Assembly (NCBI GenBank): GCA_948443805.1
Contig: CAOJUB010000006.1
Coordinates: forward strand, 1 to 64,000
Length of the DNA: 64,000 nt
Direction: 5' to 3'
DNA from: an uncultured Clostridia bacterium
GTDB lineage: Bacteria > Bacillota > Clostridia > Oscillospirales > UBA644
The notes under the pieces were generated by a model that was not told the DNA's origin, ran no database searches, and saw nothing but the letters and a program-made list of their open reading frames with translations. Positions 10,375-22,066 of this stretch are shown piece after piece (positions within the stretch are counted from its first letter, which is position 1; each line of letters starts with the position of its first letter). Position numbers and translations under genes: made by a program.

Positions 10375-10672
10375 AGAGAAAAAATTTCCTTGAAACACGG
10401 ATTTATCTTAATTTCCGCCGGTTGCGTGTATCGGCAAAGCCAATCGCGCAAGACATTATATAGGAATAAATATCGATAAAAGGAGTAAGTTATGCAAAGA
10501 GAAAAATTTTCTTCAAGACTCGGATTTATCTTAATTTCCGCCGGTTGCGTGTATCGACAAAGCCAATCGCGCAAGACATTATATAGGAATAAATATCGAT
10601 AAAAGGAGTAAGTTATGCAAAGAGAAAAATTTTCTTCAAGACTCGGATTTATCTTAATTTCCGCCGGTTGCG
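10375..10672 (+). repeat. Tandem direct repeat, 123-bp period, two full copies (10375-10497, 10498-10620) plus a 52-bp partial copy inside the symporter gene
   Basis: The AGAGAAAAATTTTCTTCAAGACTCGGATTTATCTTAATTTCCGCCGGTTGCG block occurs at 10498 and 10621 (degenerate at 10375); the rest of the unit, including AAAAGGAGTAAGTTATGCAA, is repeated. Confidence 0.97.
10492..10602 (+). pseudogene. Truncated 36-aa duplicate of the symporter N-terminus (possible upstream ORF)
   Basis: MQREKFSSRLGFILISAGCVYRQSQSRKTLYRNKYR*; same SD (AAAAGGAG) and first 19 residues as the downstream gene. Confidence 0.7.
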
Positions 10673-11988
10673 CGATTGGCTTGGGGAATGTCTGGCGTTT
10701 TCCCTATATTGTCGGAAAATACGGAGGCGCCGCATTTGTGCTCATTTATCTGCTATTTCTCATTCTCCTCGGCTTGCCAATCATGATTATGGAATTTTCG
10801 GTCGGAAGAGCCAGCCGCGCCAGCGCCGCGCTTTCTTTTGATAAACTGGAACCGAAAGGCACAAAATGGCACGGGTTTAAATTTTTTGCTATGGCAGGGA
10901 ATTATCTGCTGATGATGTTTTATACAACAATCGGAGGTTGGATGATTCAATATTTTATAAAAACTGCCGCCGGCGAATTTGAAGGACTGGATGCGAACGG
11001 CGTTTCCGGTGTTTTTTCGGATATGCTGTCTCATCCACTGATTATGAGCGGATTTATGGCGCTTACCGTCATTCTCTGCTTTACCATCTGCGGCATGGGT
11101 CTGCAAAAAGGCGTAGAAAAAATCACGAAAATCATGATGCTTCTGCTTTTGGTTCTGATGATCGTTCTTGCTGTCCGCTCGGTAACGCTCCCCAACGCCG
11201 CCGAAGGATTGAAATTCTATCTTTTCCCGGATTTTTCAAAATTGAACGAATACGGACTTTTCGATACCATTTTTGCCGCAATGGGTCAGGCGTTTTTCAC
11301 GCTCAGCCTTGGCATTGGTGCAATCGCTATCTTCGGCAGCTATATTGATAAAAACCGGTCGCTGACCGGCGAAGCGATTTGTGTTACCGCTCTGGACACC
11401 TTTGTCGCACTGATTGCCGGCATGATCATTTTTCCCTCCTGTTTTGCCTACGCCGTCAATCCCGGCGAAGGCCCCAGCCTGATTTTTGTCACGCTGCCGA
11501 ATGTCTTTAACAATATGGCCGGCGGACGGATCTGGGGCACTCTCTTTTTCCTGTTTATGATTTTCGCGTCGGCTTCCACCATTATTGCCGTCTTTGAAAA
11601 TATTATTTCCTTTGCGGTTGATTTGACCGGATGCAGCCGAAAAAAAGCGGCAGTTATCAATGCGGCGGTTATTATCCTTCTGTCTTTACCCTGCGTTCTC
11701 GGCTTCAATCTGCTGAGCGGTTTTCAGCCGTTCGGTGAAGGTTCCAACATTCTGGATCTTGAAGATTTTCTTGTCAGCAACAATCTTCTGCCGCTCGGAA
11801 GTTTGGTTTATCTGCTCTTTTGCACCCGCCGATACGGCTGGGGATGGAATAACTTTCTTGCCGAAGCCGACTGCGGAAAAGGAATCAAATTCCCGAAATG
11901 GGCAAGAATTTATATTACCTGGATTCTGCCGCTGATTGTTCTCTTTATCTTTATTCAGGGATATCTCTCTAAATTTTTTGCCGGATAA
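10615..11988 (+). CDS. Sodium-dependent transporter of the neurotransmitter:sodium symporter (SNF/NSS) family
   Basis: REKFSSRLGFILISAGCAIGLGNVWRFPYIVGKYGGAAF signature; multiple TM segments. Confidence 0.95.
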   Translation: MQREKFSSRLGFILISAGCAIGLGNVWRFPYIVGKYGGAAFVLIYLLFLILLGLPIMIMEFSVGRASRASAALSFDKLEPKGTKWHGFKFFAMAGNYLLMMFYTTIGGWMIQYFIKTAAGEFEGLDANGVSGVFSDMLSHPLIMSGFMALTVILCFTICGMGLQKGVEKITKIMMLLLLVLMIVLAVRSVTLPNAAEGLKFYLFPDFSKLNEYGLFDTIFAAMGQAFFTLSLGIGAIAIFGSYIDKNRSLTGEAICVTALDTFVALIAGMIIFPSCFAYAVNPGEGPSLIFVTLPNVFNNMAGGRIWGTLFFLFMIFASASTIIAVFENIISFAVDLTGCSRKKAAVINAAVIILLSLPCVLGFNLLSGFQPFGEGSNILDLEDFLVSNNLLPLGSLVYLLFCTRRYGWGWNNFLAEADCGKGIKFPKWARIYITWILPLIVLFIFIQGYLSKFFAG

Positions 11989-12006
11989 AACAAAAATATT
12001 GAAATA

Positions 12007-12039
12007 AAAATCCCGCCCTTATGTAAAGGGCGGGATTTT
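12007..12039. terminator. Bidirectional intrinsic terminator
   Basis: AAAAATCCCGCCCTT-ATGT-AAAGGGCGGGATTTT between convergent symporter and mscL. Confidence 0.9.
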
Positions 12040-12052
12040 CTGCAGAAAAAAC

Positions 12053-12502
12053 TTATTTTGCTTCAGCGACCTCTTTTTCTTCTTCCTTTTCGTCAAGAAG
12101 GAGTTCCGACGTACAATGCGGGCACCGTGTCGCTTCCACCGCAATCGAAGAGCGGCAGAAAGGACAAACTTTTTCGGTAACAGGCGCTTCTTCCGGATGT
12201 TTTCCCAAAGACATCACCTTATTAACCATCTTAACAATCAGAAAAACAACAAGCGCCAAAAGAATAAAATGAATCAGCTGACTGATAAAATCCCCGATCC
12301 GAATCGAACTGCCGAAAAGAGTCAGCGAAAAATCTGTCAAGCTGGATCCGGGAAGAATCAGCCCCAAAATAGGGGAGAAAAGGTCTTCAATAAACGCTGT
12401 TACAATTCCCTGAAAACCACCGCCGATAATAACGCCGACGGCAAGCCCCAAAACATTACCCCGCATGGCAAACTCTTTGAATTCCTTCAGAAATTTTTTC
12501 AT
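12053..12502 (-). CDS. mscL: Large-conductance mechanosensitive channel MscL with C-terminal zinc ribbon
   Basis: MKKFLKEFKEFAMRGNVLGLAVGVIIGGGF; C-terminal CPFCRSSIAVEATRCPHCTSEL. Confidence 0.93.
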   Translation of the reverse strand: MKKFLKEFKEFAMRGNVLGLAVGVIIGGGFQGIVTAFIEDLFSPILGLILPGSSLTDFSLTLFGSSIRIGDFISQLIHFILLALVVFLIVKMVNKVMSLGKHPEEAPVTEKVCPFCRSSIAVEATRCPHCTSELLLDEKEEEKEVAEAK

Positions 12503-12548
12503 ACATCTCCAACCTTTCATTTTTTTATTATTTTAAACATCTGAAAAC

Positions 12549-14417
12549 TTACACATAATGAAAATAAATCAGCAAAACAGAAATATCTGCCGGGCTCACA
12601 CCCGAAATCCGGCTTGCACGGCCAATGCTTTCCGGCTTCTGTTGGTTCAGTTTCTGCCGCGCTTCCAAACGAAGTCCCTTAATTTCATTATAATCAAACG
12701 CTGTGGGAAGCAATTTTTTTTCCAGTTTTTTAAACTGCTCCACCTGTGCCAACTGCCGTTTTATGTACCCTTCATACCGAATCTCCACTTCTGCCGTTTC
12801 GGTAATCGTTTTCGGCAAAACGGGACGTTTGTGATCGACTAACGCCAGATCGGCATAAGAAAGTTCCGGCCGGCGGAGCAAATCGGCAAGGGAAACCCCG
12901 CATTTCACCGGCGAAGACTGTTTTTGTTCCAAAAGCGAAAGTAATGTTTCGTCCGGTGGAATAAACGTTTTTTTCAAACGAAGAATCTCTTCGCTGAGTT
13001 TTTTTTGTTTTTCCTCAAATAACCGATATCTTTCATCGCTGATCAAGCCGATCTTCCGGCCAATCGGCGTTAACCGGGCATCGGCATTATCCTGCCGAAG
13101 AATCAGCCGGTATTCCGAACGGGAAGTCATCATCCGGTAGGGTTCTGCGGTTCCCTTCGTGACCAAATCGTCAATCAAGGTTCCGATATAGCTGCTGCTG
13201 CGGTCCAAAACAACCGGTTCTTTGCCGAGAATCTTCCTCGCAGCGTTAACCCCTGCAACCAATCCCTGGGCGGCCGCCTCCTCGTAACCGGAGGTTCCGT
13301 TGATCTGCCCCGCCGTAAAGAGCCCCGGAATTTTTTTCACCTCTAACGTAGGAAACAGAAGCAGCGGATCAATACAATCATATTCAATCGCATAAGCATT
13401 TCGCTGAATCACCGCATGTTCAAAACCCGAAAGAGAACGGATCATCGCAATTTGAACGTCCTCCGGAAGGGAAGAAGACATCCCCTGCAAATACATTTCA
13501 TCGGTATCCAGTCCCATCGGTTCCAGAAAAAGCTGATGCCTCTCTTTATCAGCAAACCGGACGATCTTATCTTCAATACTCGGACAATACCGGGGGCCTA
13601 CGCCTTTGATTGTTCCCGAATACAGGGGAGAACGGTGCAGATTTTCCTGAATGATCCGATGCGTTTCGGCATTGGTATAAACCAGATAACAGGGCTCTTT
13701 ATTTTCACCGATATCCACCCCTTCATTCTCAAACGAAAAAGGGCAGATCTCGTCATCGCCTTCCTGACGCTCCAGTTTAGAAAGATCCACGGAATTCCGG
13801 TTGATCCGCGCCGGCGTTCCGGTTTTAAAACGGCGCAGTTCCAGCCCCATTTTCGCCAAGCTTTCTGAAAGCCCGTCCGAAGGAAACAGTCCGTCCGGAC
13901 CGCCCGGATAGGAAATGTCTCCGACAATGATCCGCCCCTGCATATATGTTCCTGAGGCAATTACTACTGATTTTGCAGAAAAAACAGCCCCCAACATCGT
14001 TACTAACTCAAAATGCTCCGAAATACGGCTGATTTCTTTAATTTCCGCCTGTTTTAAATCCAGATTTTCCTGTTTTTCAACCGTTTGTTTCATGACGCTC
14101 TGATATTTCCGCCGGTCGGCCTGAATCCGCAGAGAATGAACCGCCGGTCCTTTTCCCCGGTTCAGCATACGGCTCTGCAAAAAGACTTTATCCGCCGCGC
14201 GCCCCATTTCACCGCCCAAAGCGTCAATCTCCCGAACCAGATGTCCTTTTGCCGTGCCGCCGATCGACGGATTGCAGGGCATATTACCCAAACCGTCAAG
14301 ATTTATCGTAAACAAAACGGTTTTTACGCCCAGACGTGCTCCGGCAAGAGCCGCTTCCAGGCCGGCATGTCCTGCGCCGACAACGGCAAGATCATAATCT
14401 CCCGCATGATATCTCAT
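12549..14417 (-). CDS. mnmG: tRNA uridine-5-carboxymethylaminomethyl modification enzyme MnmG (GidA)
   Basis: YDLAVVGAGHAGLEAALAGARLG; GNMPCNPSIGGTAKGHLVREIDALGGEMG; FTAGQINGTSGYEEAAAQGLVAG. Start ATG at 14417 rather than the TTG at 14456. Confidence 0.97.
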   Translation of the reverse strand: MRYHAGDYDLAVVGAGHAGLEAALAGARLGVKTVLFTINLDGLGNMPCNPSIGGTAKGHLVREIDALGGEMGRAADKVFLQSRMLNRGKGPAVHSLRIQADRRKYQSVMKQTVEKQENLDLKQAEIKEISRISEHFELVTMLGAVFSAKSVVIASGTYMQGRIIVGDISYPGGPDGLFPSDGLSESLAKMGLELRRFKTGTPARINRNSVDLSKLERQEGDDEICPFSFENEGVDIGENKEPCYLVYTNAETHRIIQENLHRSPLYSGTIKGVGPRYCPSIEDKIVRFADKERHQLFLEPMGLDTDEMYLQGMSSSLPEDVQIAMIRSLSGFEHAVIQRNAYAIEYDCIDPLLLFPTLEVKKIPGLFTAGQINGTSGYEEAAAQGLVAGVNAARKILGKEPVVLDRSSSYIGTLIDDLVTKGTAEPYRMMTSRSEYRLILRQDNADARLTPIGRKIGLISDERYRLFEEKQKKLSEEILRLKKTFIPPDETLLSLLEQKQSSPVKCGVSLADLLRRPELSYADLALVDHKRPVLPKTITETAEVEIRYEGYIKRQLAQVEQFKKLEKKLLPTAFDYNEIKGLRLEARQKLNQQKPESIGRASRISGVSPADISVLLIYFHYV

Positions 14418-14452
14418 AAAAAAACCCGTGCCTTTGCACGGGTTTTTTCCAT
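14414..14452 (-). CDS. Putative 12-aa leader ORF overlapping the mnmG start (ATGA)
   Basis: Minus strand AAAGGAG-N7-ATG GAA AAA ACC CGT GCA AAG GCA CGG GTT TTT TTA TGA = MEKTRAKARVFL*. Confidence 0.45.
   Translation of the reverse strand: MEKTRAKARVFL
14418..14448 (-). terminator. Terminator-like hairpin abutting the mnmG start codon (candidate attenuator)
   Basis: Minus strand AAAAAACCCGTGC-AAAG-GCACGGGTTTTTTT immediately followed by the mnmG ATG. Confidence 0.75.
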
Positions 14453-14487
14453 GCAAAGGCTCCTTTGATCGTAATTTTAAACAACCG

Positions 14488-15591
14488 TCAATTCTTTATA
14501 AATTTCAGGTATTCATTGACAAATTCGTCCAGATCTCCGTCCATCACCGCGCCGACATTTCCGACTTTACATCCCGTCCGGTGGTCGGTAACAAGCGTAT
14601 ACGGCATAAAAACATACGAACGAATCTGGCTGCCCCAGGCAATTTCTTTCTGTTCGCCTTTAATATCTTCAATCCGTTCCAGATGTTCCCGTTCCTTAAT
14701 TTCCACCAGCTTGCTTTTCAGCATTCGCAGCGCAACTTCTTTATTCTGCCGCTGGCTTCGTTCATTCTGGCAGCCAACTACAATCCCGGTCGGCAGGTGC
14801 GTAATCCGAATCGCCGAATCGGTTTTATTGACATGCTGACCGCCGGCGCCCGAAGCGCGGTGAGCCTCGACCTTGATATCTTCTTCCCGAATCTCGATCT
14901 TCACATCATCGTCAATTTCGGGCATTACCTCAACCGAGGCAAAGGAAGTATGCCTCCGTCCGGAAGAATCAAAAGGAGAAATCCGAACCAACCGGTGTAC
15001 GCCGGTCTCCGATTTCAGATAACCGTAAGCGTTCGGGCCTTCAATTAAAAGAACGCCGCTTTTCATTCCGGCTTCGTCTCCGTCCAGATAGTCAATAACT
15101 TTAACCCGATATCCCTTTTTTTCGCCGAAACGGGTATACATCCGGAACAGCATCATCGCCCAATCCTGCGCTTCGGTTCCGCCGGCGCCGGCATGGAAGG
15201 TCAAAATGGCGTTTTTCGAATCATATTCGCCGTCCAGCAATGTTTCCAACGTCTGGGCATGAATCTCATTTTCAATTTCCCCGGTTGAAGAAACAATTTC
15301 CTGCTCAATCTCCTCGTCGCTTTCGTCCATCGCCATTTCAATCAGAACTTCGCAGTCCTCCGTCATCGAACAAAGGCGGAGATATTTATCCACTTTATCT
15401 TTTACCTGCTTCTGTTCCGACAGAATTTTTTGCGAACGCTCCGCATCGTTCCAGAAATCCGGGGCGGAAGACAATTCTTCCAACTCAGCCAGACGTTTTT
15501 TCTGTTCCTCTATCCGGAGCGCGTCTCCCAGTTCTGTGATTTCCTTTTTCAGCTGAGAAAGCTTTAATCTGTATTCATCTAAAATGATCAT
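14488..15591 (-). CDS. prfB: Peptide chain release factor 2 (in-frame, no programmed frameshift)
   Basis: HAGAGGTEAQDWAMML, RASGAGGQHVNKTDSAIRITHLPTGIVV (GGQ). Start placed at MIILDEY after TTGACCAACGAA. Confidence 0.96.
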   Translation of the reverse strand: MIILDEYRLKLSQLKKEITELGDALRIEEQKKRLAELEELSSAPDFWNDAERSQKILSEQKQVKDKVDKYLRLCSMTEDCEVLIEMAMDESDEEIEQEIVSSTGEIENEIHAQTLETLLDGEYDSKNAILTFHAGAGGTEAQDWAMMLFRMYTRFGEKKGYRVKVIDYLDGDEAGMKSGVLLIEGPNAYGYLKSETGVHRLVRISPFDSSGRRHTSFASVEVMPEIDDDVKIEIREEDIKVEAHRASGAGGQHVNKTDSAIRITHLPTGIVVGCQNERSQRQNKEVALRMLKSKLVEIKEREHLERIEDIKGEQKEIAWGSQIRSYVFMPYTLVTDHRTGCKVGNVGAVMDGDLDEFVNEYLKFIKN

Positions 15592-15645
15592 TTCGTTGGT
15601 CAACCTTTCTTTGGAAAGAATTACGGATCACAGAAAACGCTGTGT

Positions 15646-17028
15646 TTAGAATTCCGTTTTCTTCGCAATATATGCTTTCAGATCCTCAATTTTGATTCTT
15701 TCCTGCGCCATGGTGTCTCTGTCGCGAACCGTTACACAACCGTCTTCCAGCGTATCAAAATCCACCGTCACGCAAACCGGCGTTCCGATTTCATCCTGCC
15801 GTCTGTAGCGTTTTCCGATCGAACCCGCGTCATCATACTCACAGTTGAAATCTCCGCTGATCATCGCATAAATTTCCGAGGCTTTCTCTCCCAGTTTTTT
15901 CGAGAGCGGCAGAACAGCGGCCTTGACCGGCGCCAGTGCAGGATGCAGATGCATAACGGTGCGGATATCGCTTTTCCCGTCTTTGCCGATCTCCTCTTCA
16001 TCATACGCTTCCACCAAAAAGGCCAGCGCTACCCGGTCCGCACCGAGCGACGGTTCAATCACATACGGCAGATATTTCTCTCCGCTTTCCGGATCAAAAT
16101 ATTCCAGCGATTCACCCGAGGTTTCCATATGCCGCCCAAGGTCAAAATCGGTCCGGTCGGCAATCCCCCAAAGTTCACCCCAGCCAAAGGGGAACAGATA
16201 TTCAATATCAGTCGTAGCGTTTGAATAATGAGACAGTTCTTCCTTTTCATGGTCGCGAAGCTTCATGTTTTCTTCCTTCATGCCAAGCGAAAGCAGGAAG
16301 TTTTTACATGCGTCTTTCCAGTAGGCGAACCACTCCAGATCGGTTCCAGGTTTACAGAAAAATTCCAGCTCCATCTGTTCAAACTCACGGGTACGGAAGG
16401 TAAAGTTTCCCGGAGTAATCTCATTCCGGAAAGATTTTCCGATCTGGCCGATACCGAAAGGAACCTTCTTTCTTGCCGTCCGCTGCACATTTTTAAAATT
16501 TACAAAAATTCCCTGCGCCGTTTCCGGGCGGAGAAAAATTTCATTCTTCGCCTCTTCGGTAACGCCCTGAAATGTTTTGAACATCAGATTAAATTTCCGG
16601 ATCTCGGTAAAATCCTTTTTTCCGCAGTTCGGGCAGACAATATCGTTGGAATCAATATATTCCTTCATCTGTTCGTTTGTCCAGCCCGCACAGTTCACTC
16701 CGGCATCTTCCAGCAGTTTATCGGCTCTGTGCCTGGTTTTACAGGCTTTGCAGTCCATCAGCGGATCGGAAAAACCGCCTACGTGTCCCGACGCAACCCA
16801 CACTTTCGGATTCATCAGAATCGCGCAGTCCAGCCCGACATTATACGGCGACTGCTGAATAAATTTTTTCCACCAGGCCTTTTTCACGTTATTTTTAAAT
16901 TCCACACCAAGCGGTCCGTAGTCCCAGGTATTGGAAAGACCTCCGTAAATTTCGCTTCCCTGATAAACAAACCCTCTTGCCTTGCAGAAAGCAACGATTT
17001 TTTCCATGGTTTTTTCGCTGTTTTTCAT
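15646..17028 (-). CDS. glyS: Glycyl-tRNA synthetase (dimeric alpha2 type)
   Basis: [60 protein letters not shown]. Confidence 0.96.
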   Translation of the reverse strand: MKNSEKTMEKIVAFCKARGFVYQGSEIYGGLSNTWDYGPLGVEFKNNVKKAWWKKFIQQSPYNVGLDCAILMNPKVWVASGHVGGFSDPLMDCKACKTRHRADKLLEDAGVNCAGWTNEQMKEYIDSNDIVCPNCGKKDFTEIRKFNLMFKTFQGVTEEAKNEIFLRPETAQGIFVNFKNVQRTARKKVPFGIGQIGKSFRNEITPGNFTFRTREFEQMELEFFCKPGTDLEWFAYWKDACKNFLLSLGMKEENMKLRDHEKEELSHYSNATTDIEYLFPFGWGELWGIADRTDFDLGRHMETSGESLEYFDPESGEKYLPYVIEPSLGADRVALAFLVEAYDEEEIGKDGKSDIRTVMHLHPALAPVKAAVLPLSKKLGEKASEIYAMISGDFNCEYDDAGSIGKRYRRQDEIGTPVCVTVDFDTLEDGCVTVRDRDTMAQERIKIEDLKAYIAKKTEF

Positions 17029-17216
17029 TCTGTTTGATTCATTCCTTCCTTATTATCTTAAAAACGGCAGATTTTTCCTAAACGGAAAACGCCGGTGCGG
17101 TTTTTTTGTTCTTTTGTCGATGAGTTTTGAACAGTTTTAACACTTTCGCTGTTTAAAAGGCTGAACCGCCTGTTTTTACTGTCTAAACTCTGTCGGTTTC
17201 CTGTCGATACCAAAGT

Positions 17217-19775
17217 CTATTCAGAAATCTCCGGTTCTGTTTCAGAAACTTCCGCTTCCGCCGCATCAGCCGCGTCAATCTCCACCGCAGCAGTCGGAAT
17301 ATCCTCATCGTTTTCCGCGGAAAGAGCCGCAATATTGACGACCTTGGTGTCCTCTTCCTTAAAGCGCATAATCCGGACGCCGCCCGATGTCCGGCTGTAT
17401 TTCGGAATTTCACTGATTTTAATCCGGATAATAATACCGTCGGAAGAAATCACAATCAGGTCTTCGTCTTCGCTGACGCTTTTTACGCCCGAAAGCAAGC
17501 CTGTTTTTTCGGAAATTTTATGTCCTTTAACGCCTTTTCCGCCTCTTGCCTGAATTTTATAACCGGAAATATCGGTACGCTTTCCGTAACCTTTTTCGGT
17601 AACAGTCAAAACGGTTTTTCCTTCTTCAAGAGGAATCATTCCGATAACAAAATCGTTTTCGCTCAGGCGGATAACCCGAACGCCTCTTGCCAGACGGCCG
17701 ACAACACGGACGTCGTTCTCGTCGTAGCAGATAACCATACCTTTATGCGTAGCAACCAGCATTTTTTGTTTGCCATCGGTCAGACGTACTGAAACCAAAT
17801 CGTCCCCTTCGTCAAGATCCACCGCGTTCAGGCCGGCTTTGCGAAGGTTTTTATAAGCCGTCAGCTCACAGCGCTTGGAAATTCCGTATTTGGTAACCAT
17901 ATTCAGATAAAAACCTTCTTCAAAACCGGAAATCGGAATCATCGCCGTAATCTTCTCTTCCTGCTCCAGCTGAAGAAGATTGACAATATTCATTCCCTTC
18001 GCCTGCCGCGATGTTTCCGGAATCTGATAACCTTTGATCTTATATACCCGCCCCCGGGTGGTGAAAAAGAGAATCATCTCATGCGTTGAACCGATAAACA
18101 TTTCTTCCGCATAATCCTCTTCTTTTGTCGTCATCGCGGTAATTCCCCGGCCGCCGCGGCGCTGAACTTTATAAACATCCTCCGGCATCCGCTTGATATA
18201 CCCGCAATGCGTCAGGGTATAAACGCAAGTTTTTTCCTCAATCAGGTCTTCAATATCTATTTCATCTTCTACGTCCTGAATCTCGGTTTTTCTGTCGTTT
18301 CCGTATTTATCCCGAATTTCAATCAATTCCTCGCGCAAAACGCCGACCAGCATTTCTTCCGAATTCAGCAGCTGATTGTAATATTCAATCTTTTTTGCCA
18401 ATTCTTCATACTCTGCGCGCAGTTTTTCTTCCTCCAGCCCCTGCAACGCTTTCAACCGCATTTCCAGAATCGCCGAAGCCTGAATCTCCGAAAGCCCGAA
18501 GCGGGACATCAGGTTTTCTTTCGCATTATCATAAGAATTCCGAATGATCCGGATAACCTCGTCGATATTTTCCTGCGCGATCAGCAAACCTTCCAGCAAA
18601 TGAGAACGTTCCATCGCTTTTTTCAGAACATAACGGGTCCGACGAATCAAAATATCTTTCTGGAACGCAATATACTCATCTAAAATTTCGCGCAGCGAAA
18701 GGATTTTCGGCTGCGACTGATTATTTACCAGCGCAAGCATGTTAACGGCAAAAGTCGTCTGCATCTGCGTCTGAATGAACAAACGGTTCAAAACAACCTG
18801 GGGATTCGCGTCTTTTTTCAGTTCAATAACAATCCGCATACCTTCGCGGTCGGATTCGTCACGCAGATCGGAAATTCCTTCTAATTTTTTATCCCGAACC
18901 TGTTCGGCAATATTGGCTACCAGCTGACGTTTATTCACCTGATACGGCAATTCACTGACGATGATCCGCATCCGGTCTTTGCCGAATTCTTCAAATTCGG
19001 TTCTTGCCCGAACCGTAATGTGGCCTCTTCCGGTTGCATATGCAGCGCGGATTCCCTTCCGACCGAGAACAATACCTTTCGTCGGGAAATCCGGTCCCTG
19101 CACACATTCCAGAAGATCGGCAAGTTCCGCTTCGGGACGATCCAGAATCAAAACGGTTGCATCGATAATCTCGCGCAGATTATGCGGCGGAATATTCGTT
19201 GCCATACCAACGGCAATTCCTGAAGAACCGTTTACCAGCAGGTTCGGAAATCGGCTGGGCAAAACGCGGGGTTCTTTTCTTGTTTCATCAAAGTTCGGAT
19301 CCCAGTCTACGGTGTCTTTTTCGATATCGCGCAGCATTTCATCTGCAATCCGGGACATTCTCGCTTCGGTATACCGGTAAGCTGCCGGCGGGTCTCCGTC
19401 AACAGAACCGAAGTTTCCGTGCCCTTCAATCAAAGGATACCGCATGGAAAAATCCTGCGCCATCCGAACCAGCGCATCATAAACCGACGAGTCTCCGTGG
19501 GGATGATACCGGCCGAGAACGTCGCCGACAGCAGTCGCACATTTGCGGAAGGGTTTATCCCGGGTTAATCCGTCTTCATACATTGCATACAAAATACGCC
19601 GGTGAACCGGTTTAAAACCGTCTCTTACGTCCGGAAGCGCACGGCCGATAATAACCGACATTGCGTATTCTATATAACTTTTTTTCATTTCACTGACAAG
19701 TTCCGTCTGATGAATTACCTGATCGGGAAACAGAATATCCTCCGGTTGATAATCCACATTTTTTCTCTTTGCCAT
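17217..19775 (-). CDS. gyrA: DNA gyrase subunit A
   Basis: [37 protein letters not shown]; beta-pinwheel repeats; acidic C-terminus. Confidence 0.98.
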   Translation of the reverse strand: MAKRKNVDYQPEDILFPDQVIHQTELVSEMKKSYIEYAMSVIIGRALPDVRDGFKPVHRRILYAMYEDGLTRDKPFRKCATAVGDVLGRYHPHGDSSVYDALVRMAQDFSMRYPLIEGHGNFGSVDGDPPAAYRYTEARMSRIADEMLRDIEKDTVDWDPNFDETRKEPRVLPSRFPNLLVNGSSGIAVGMATNIPPHNLREIIDATVLILDRPEAELADLLECVQGPDFPTKGIVLGRKGIRAAYATGRGHITVRARTEFEEFGKDRMRIIVSELPYQVNKRQLVANIAEQVRDKKLEGISDLRDESDREGMRIVIELKKDANPQVVLNRLFIQTQMQTTFAVNMLALVNNQSQPKILSLREILDEYIAFQKDILIRRTRYVLKKAMERSHLLEGLLIAQENIDEVIRIIRNSYDNAKENLMSRFGLSEIQASAILEMRLKALQGLEEEKLRAEYEELAKKIEYYNQLLNSEEMLVGVLREELIEIRDKYGNDRKTEIQDVEDEIDIEDLIEEKTCVYTLTHCGYIKRMPEDVYKVQRRGGRGITAMTTKEEDYAEEMFIGSTHEMILFFTTRGRVYKIKGYQIPETSRQAKGMNIVNLLQLEQEEKITAMIPISGFEEGFYLNMVTKYGISKRCELTAYKNLRKAGLNAVDLDEGDDLVSVRLTDGKQKMLVATHKGMVICYDENDVRVVGRLARGVRVIRLSENDFVIGMIPLEEGKTVLTVTEKGYGKRTDISGYKIQARGGKGVKGHKISEKTGLLSGVKSVSEDEDLIVISSDGIIIRIKISEIPKYSRTSGGVRIMRFKEEDTKVVNIAALSAENDEDIPTAAVEIDAADAAEAEVSETEPEISE

Positions 19776-19792
19776 TCTGTCTGTCCTTTCCG

Positions 19793-21754
<1,962 letters not shown>

Positions 21755-21782
21755 CTATCAAATAATTATCTGTGTTTCCTTT

Positions 21783-22025
21783 TTAAAGTCTCTTCAAAAG
21801 AGAAGCGCATGTAATGGGCGAAATATACAGCCTGGTTTTTCCTTTTTCATGATACAGAATATAAGACCGGGGAAAATCATTGCCGATGGCAATTACCTGT
21901 CCCCGCTTTTGGCTGTAGGCTAAAAATTTTTTTGTAATAACAGAACCGGTCGTGTTTTCAATATCAAAAATTCCGGTTATATATTTTTTTTTAATCATAT
22001 AATTCAGGCCGATATGTAAATACAT
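21783..22025 (-). CDS. remB: DUF370/RemA-like protein (RemB/YaaB position between recF and gyrB)
   Basis: MYLHIGLNYMIKKKYITGIFDIENTT...SPITCASLLKRL; syntenic with B. subtilis yaaB. Confidence 0.8.
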   Translation of the reverse strand: MYLHIGLNYMIKKKYITGIFDIENTTGSVITKKFLAYSQKRGQVIAIGNDFPRSYILYHEKGKTRLYISPITCASLLKRL

Positions 22026-22066
22026 TTTTTCTGTCCGCCTTTTCAGAAAATAAAACTGCTTTTCCT

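Noticed and set aside
10245-10574. Minus-strand ORF with internal duplicated peptide (RDWLCRYTQPAEIKINP)
   Set aside because: Simply the antisense reading of the 123-bp tandem repeat.
17029-17216. T-box upstream of glyS (and of serS, thrS, tyrS, hisS, aspS)
   Set aside because: The T-box consensus (AGGGTGGNACCGCG) and specifier architecture were not found.
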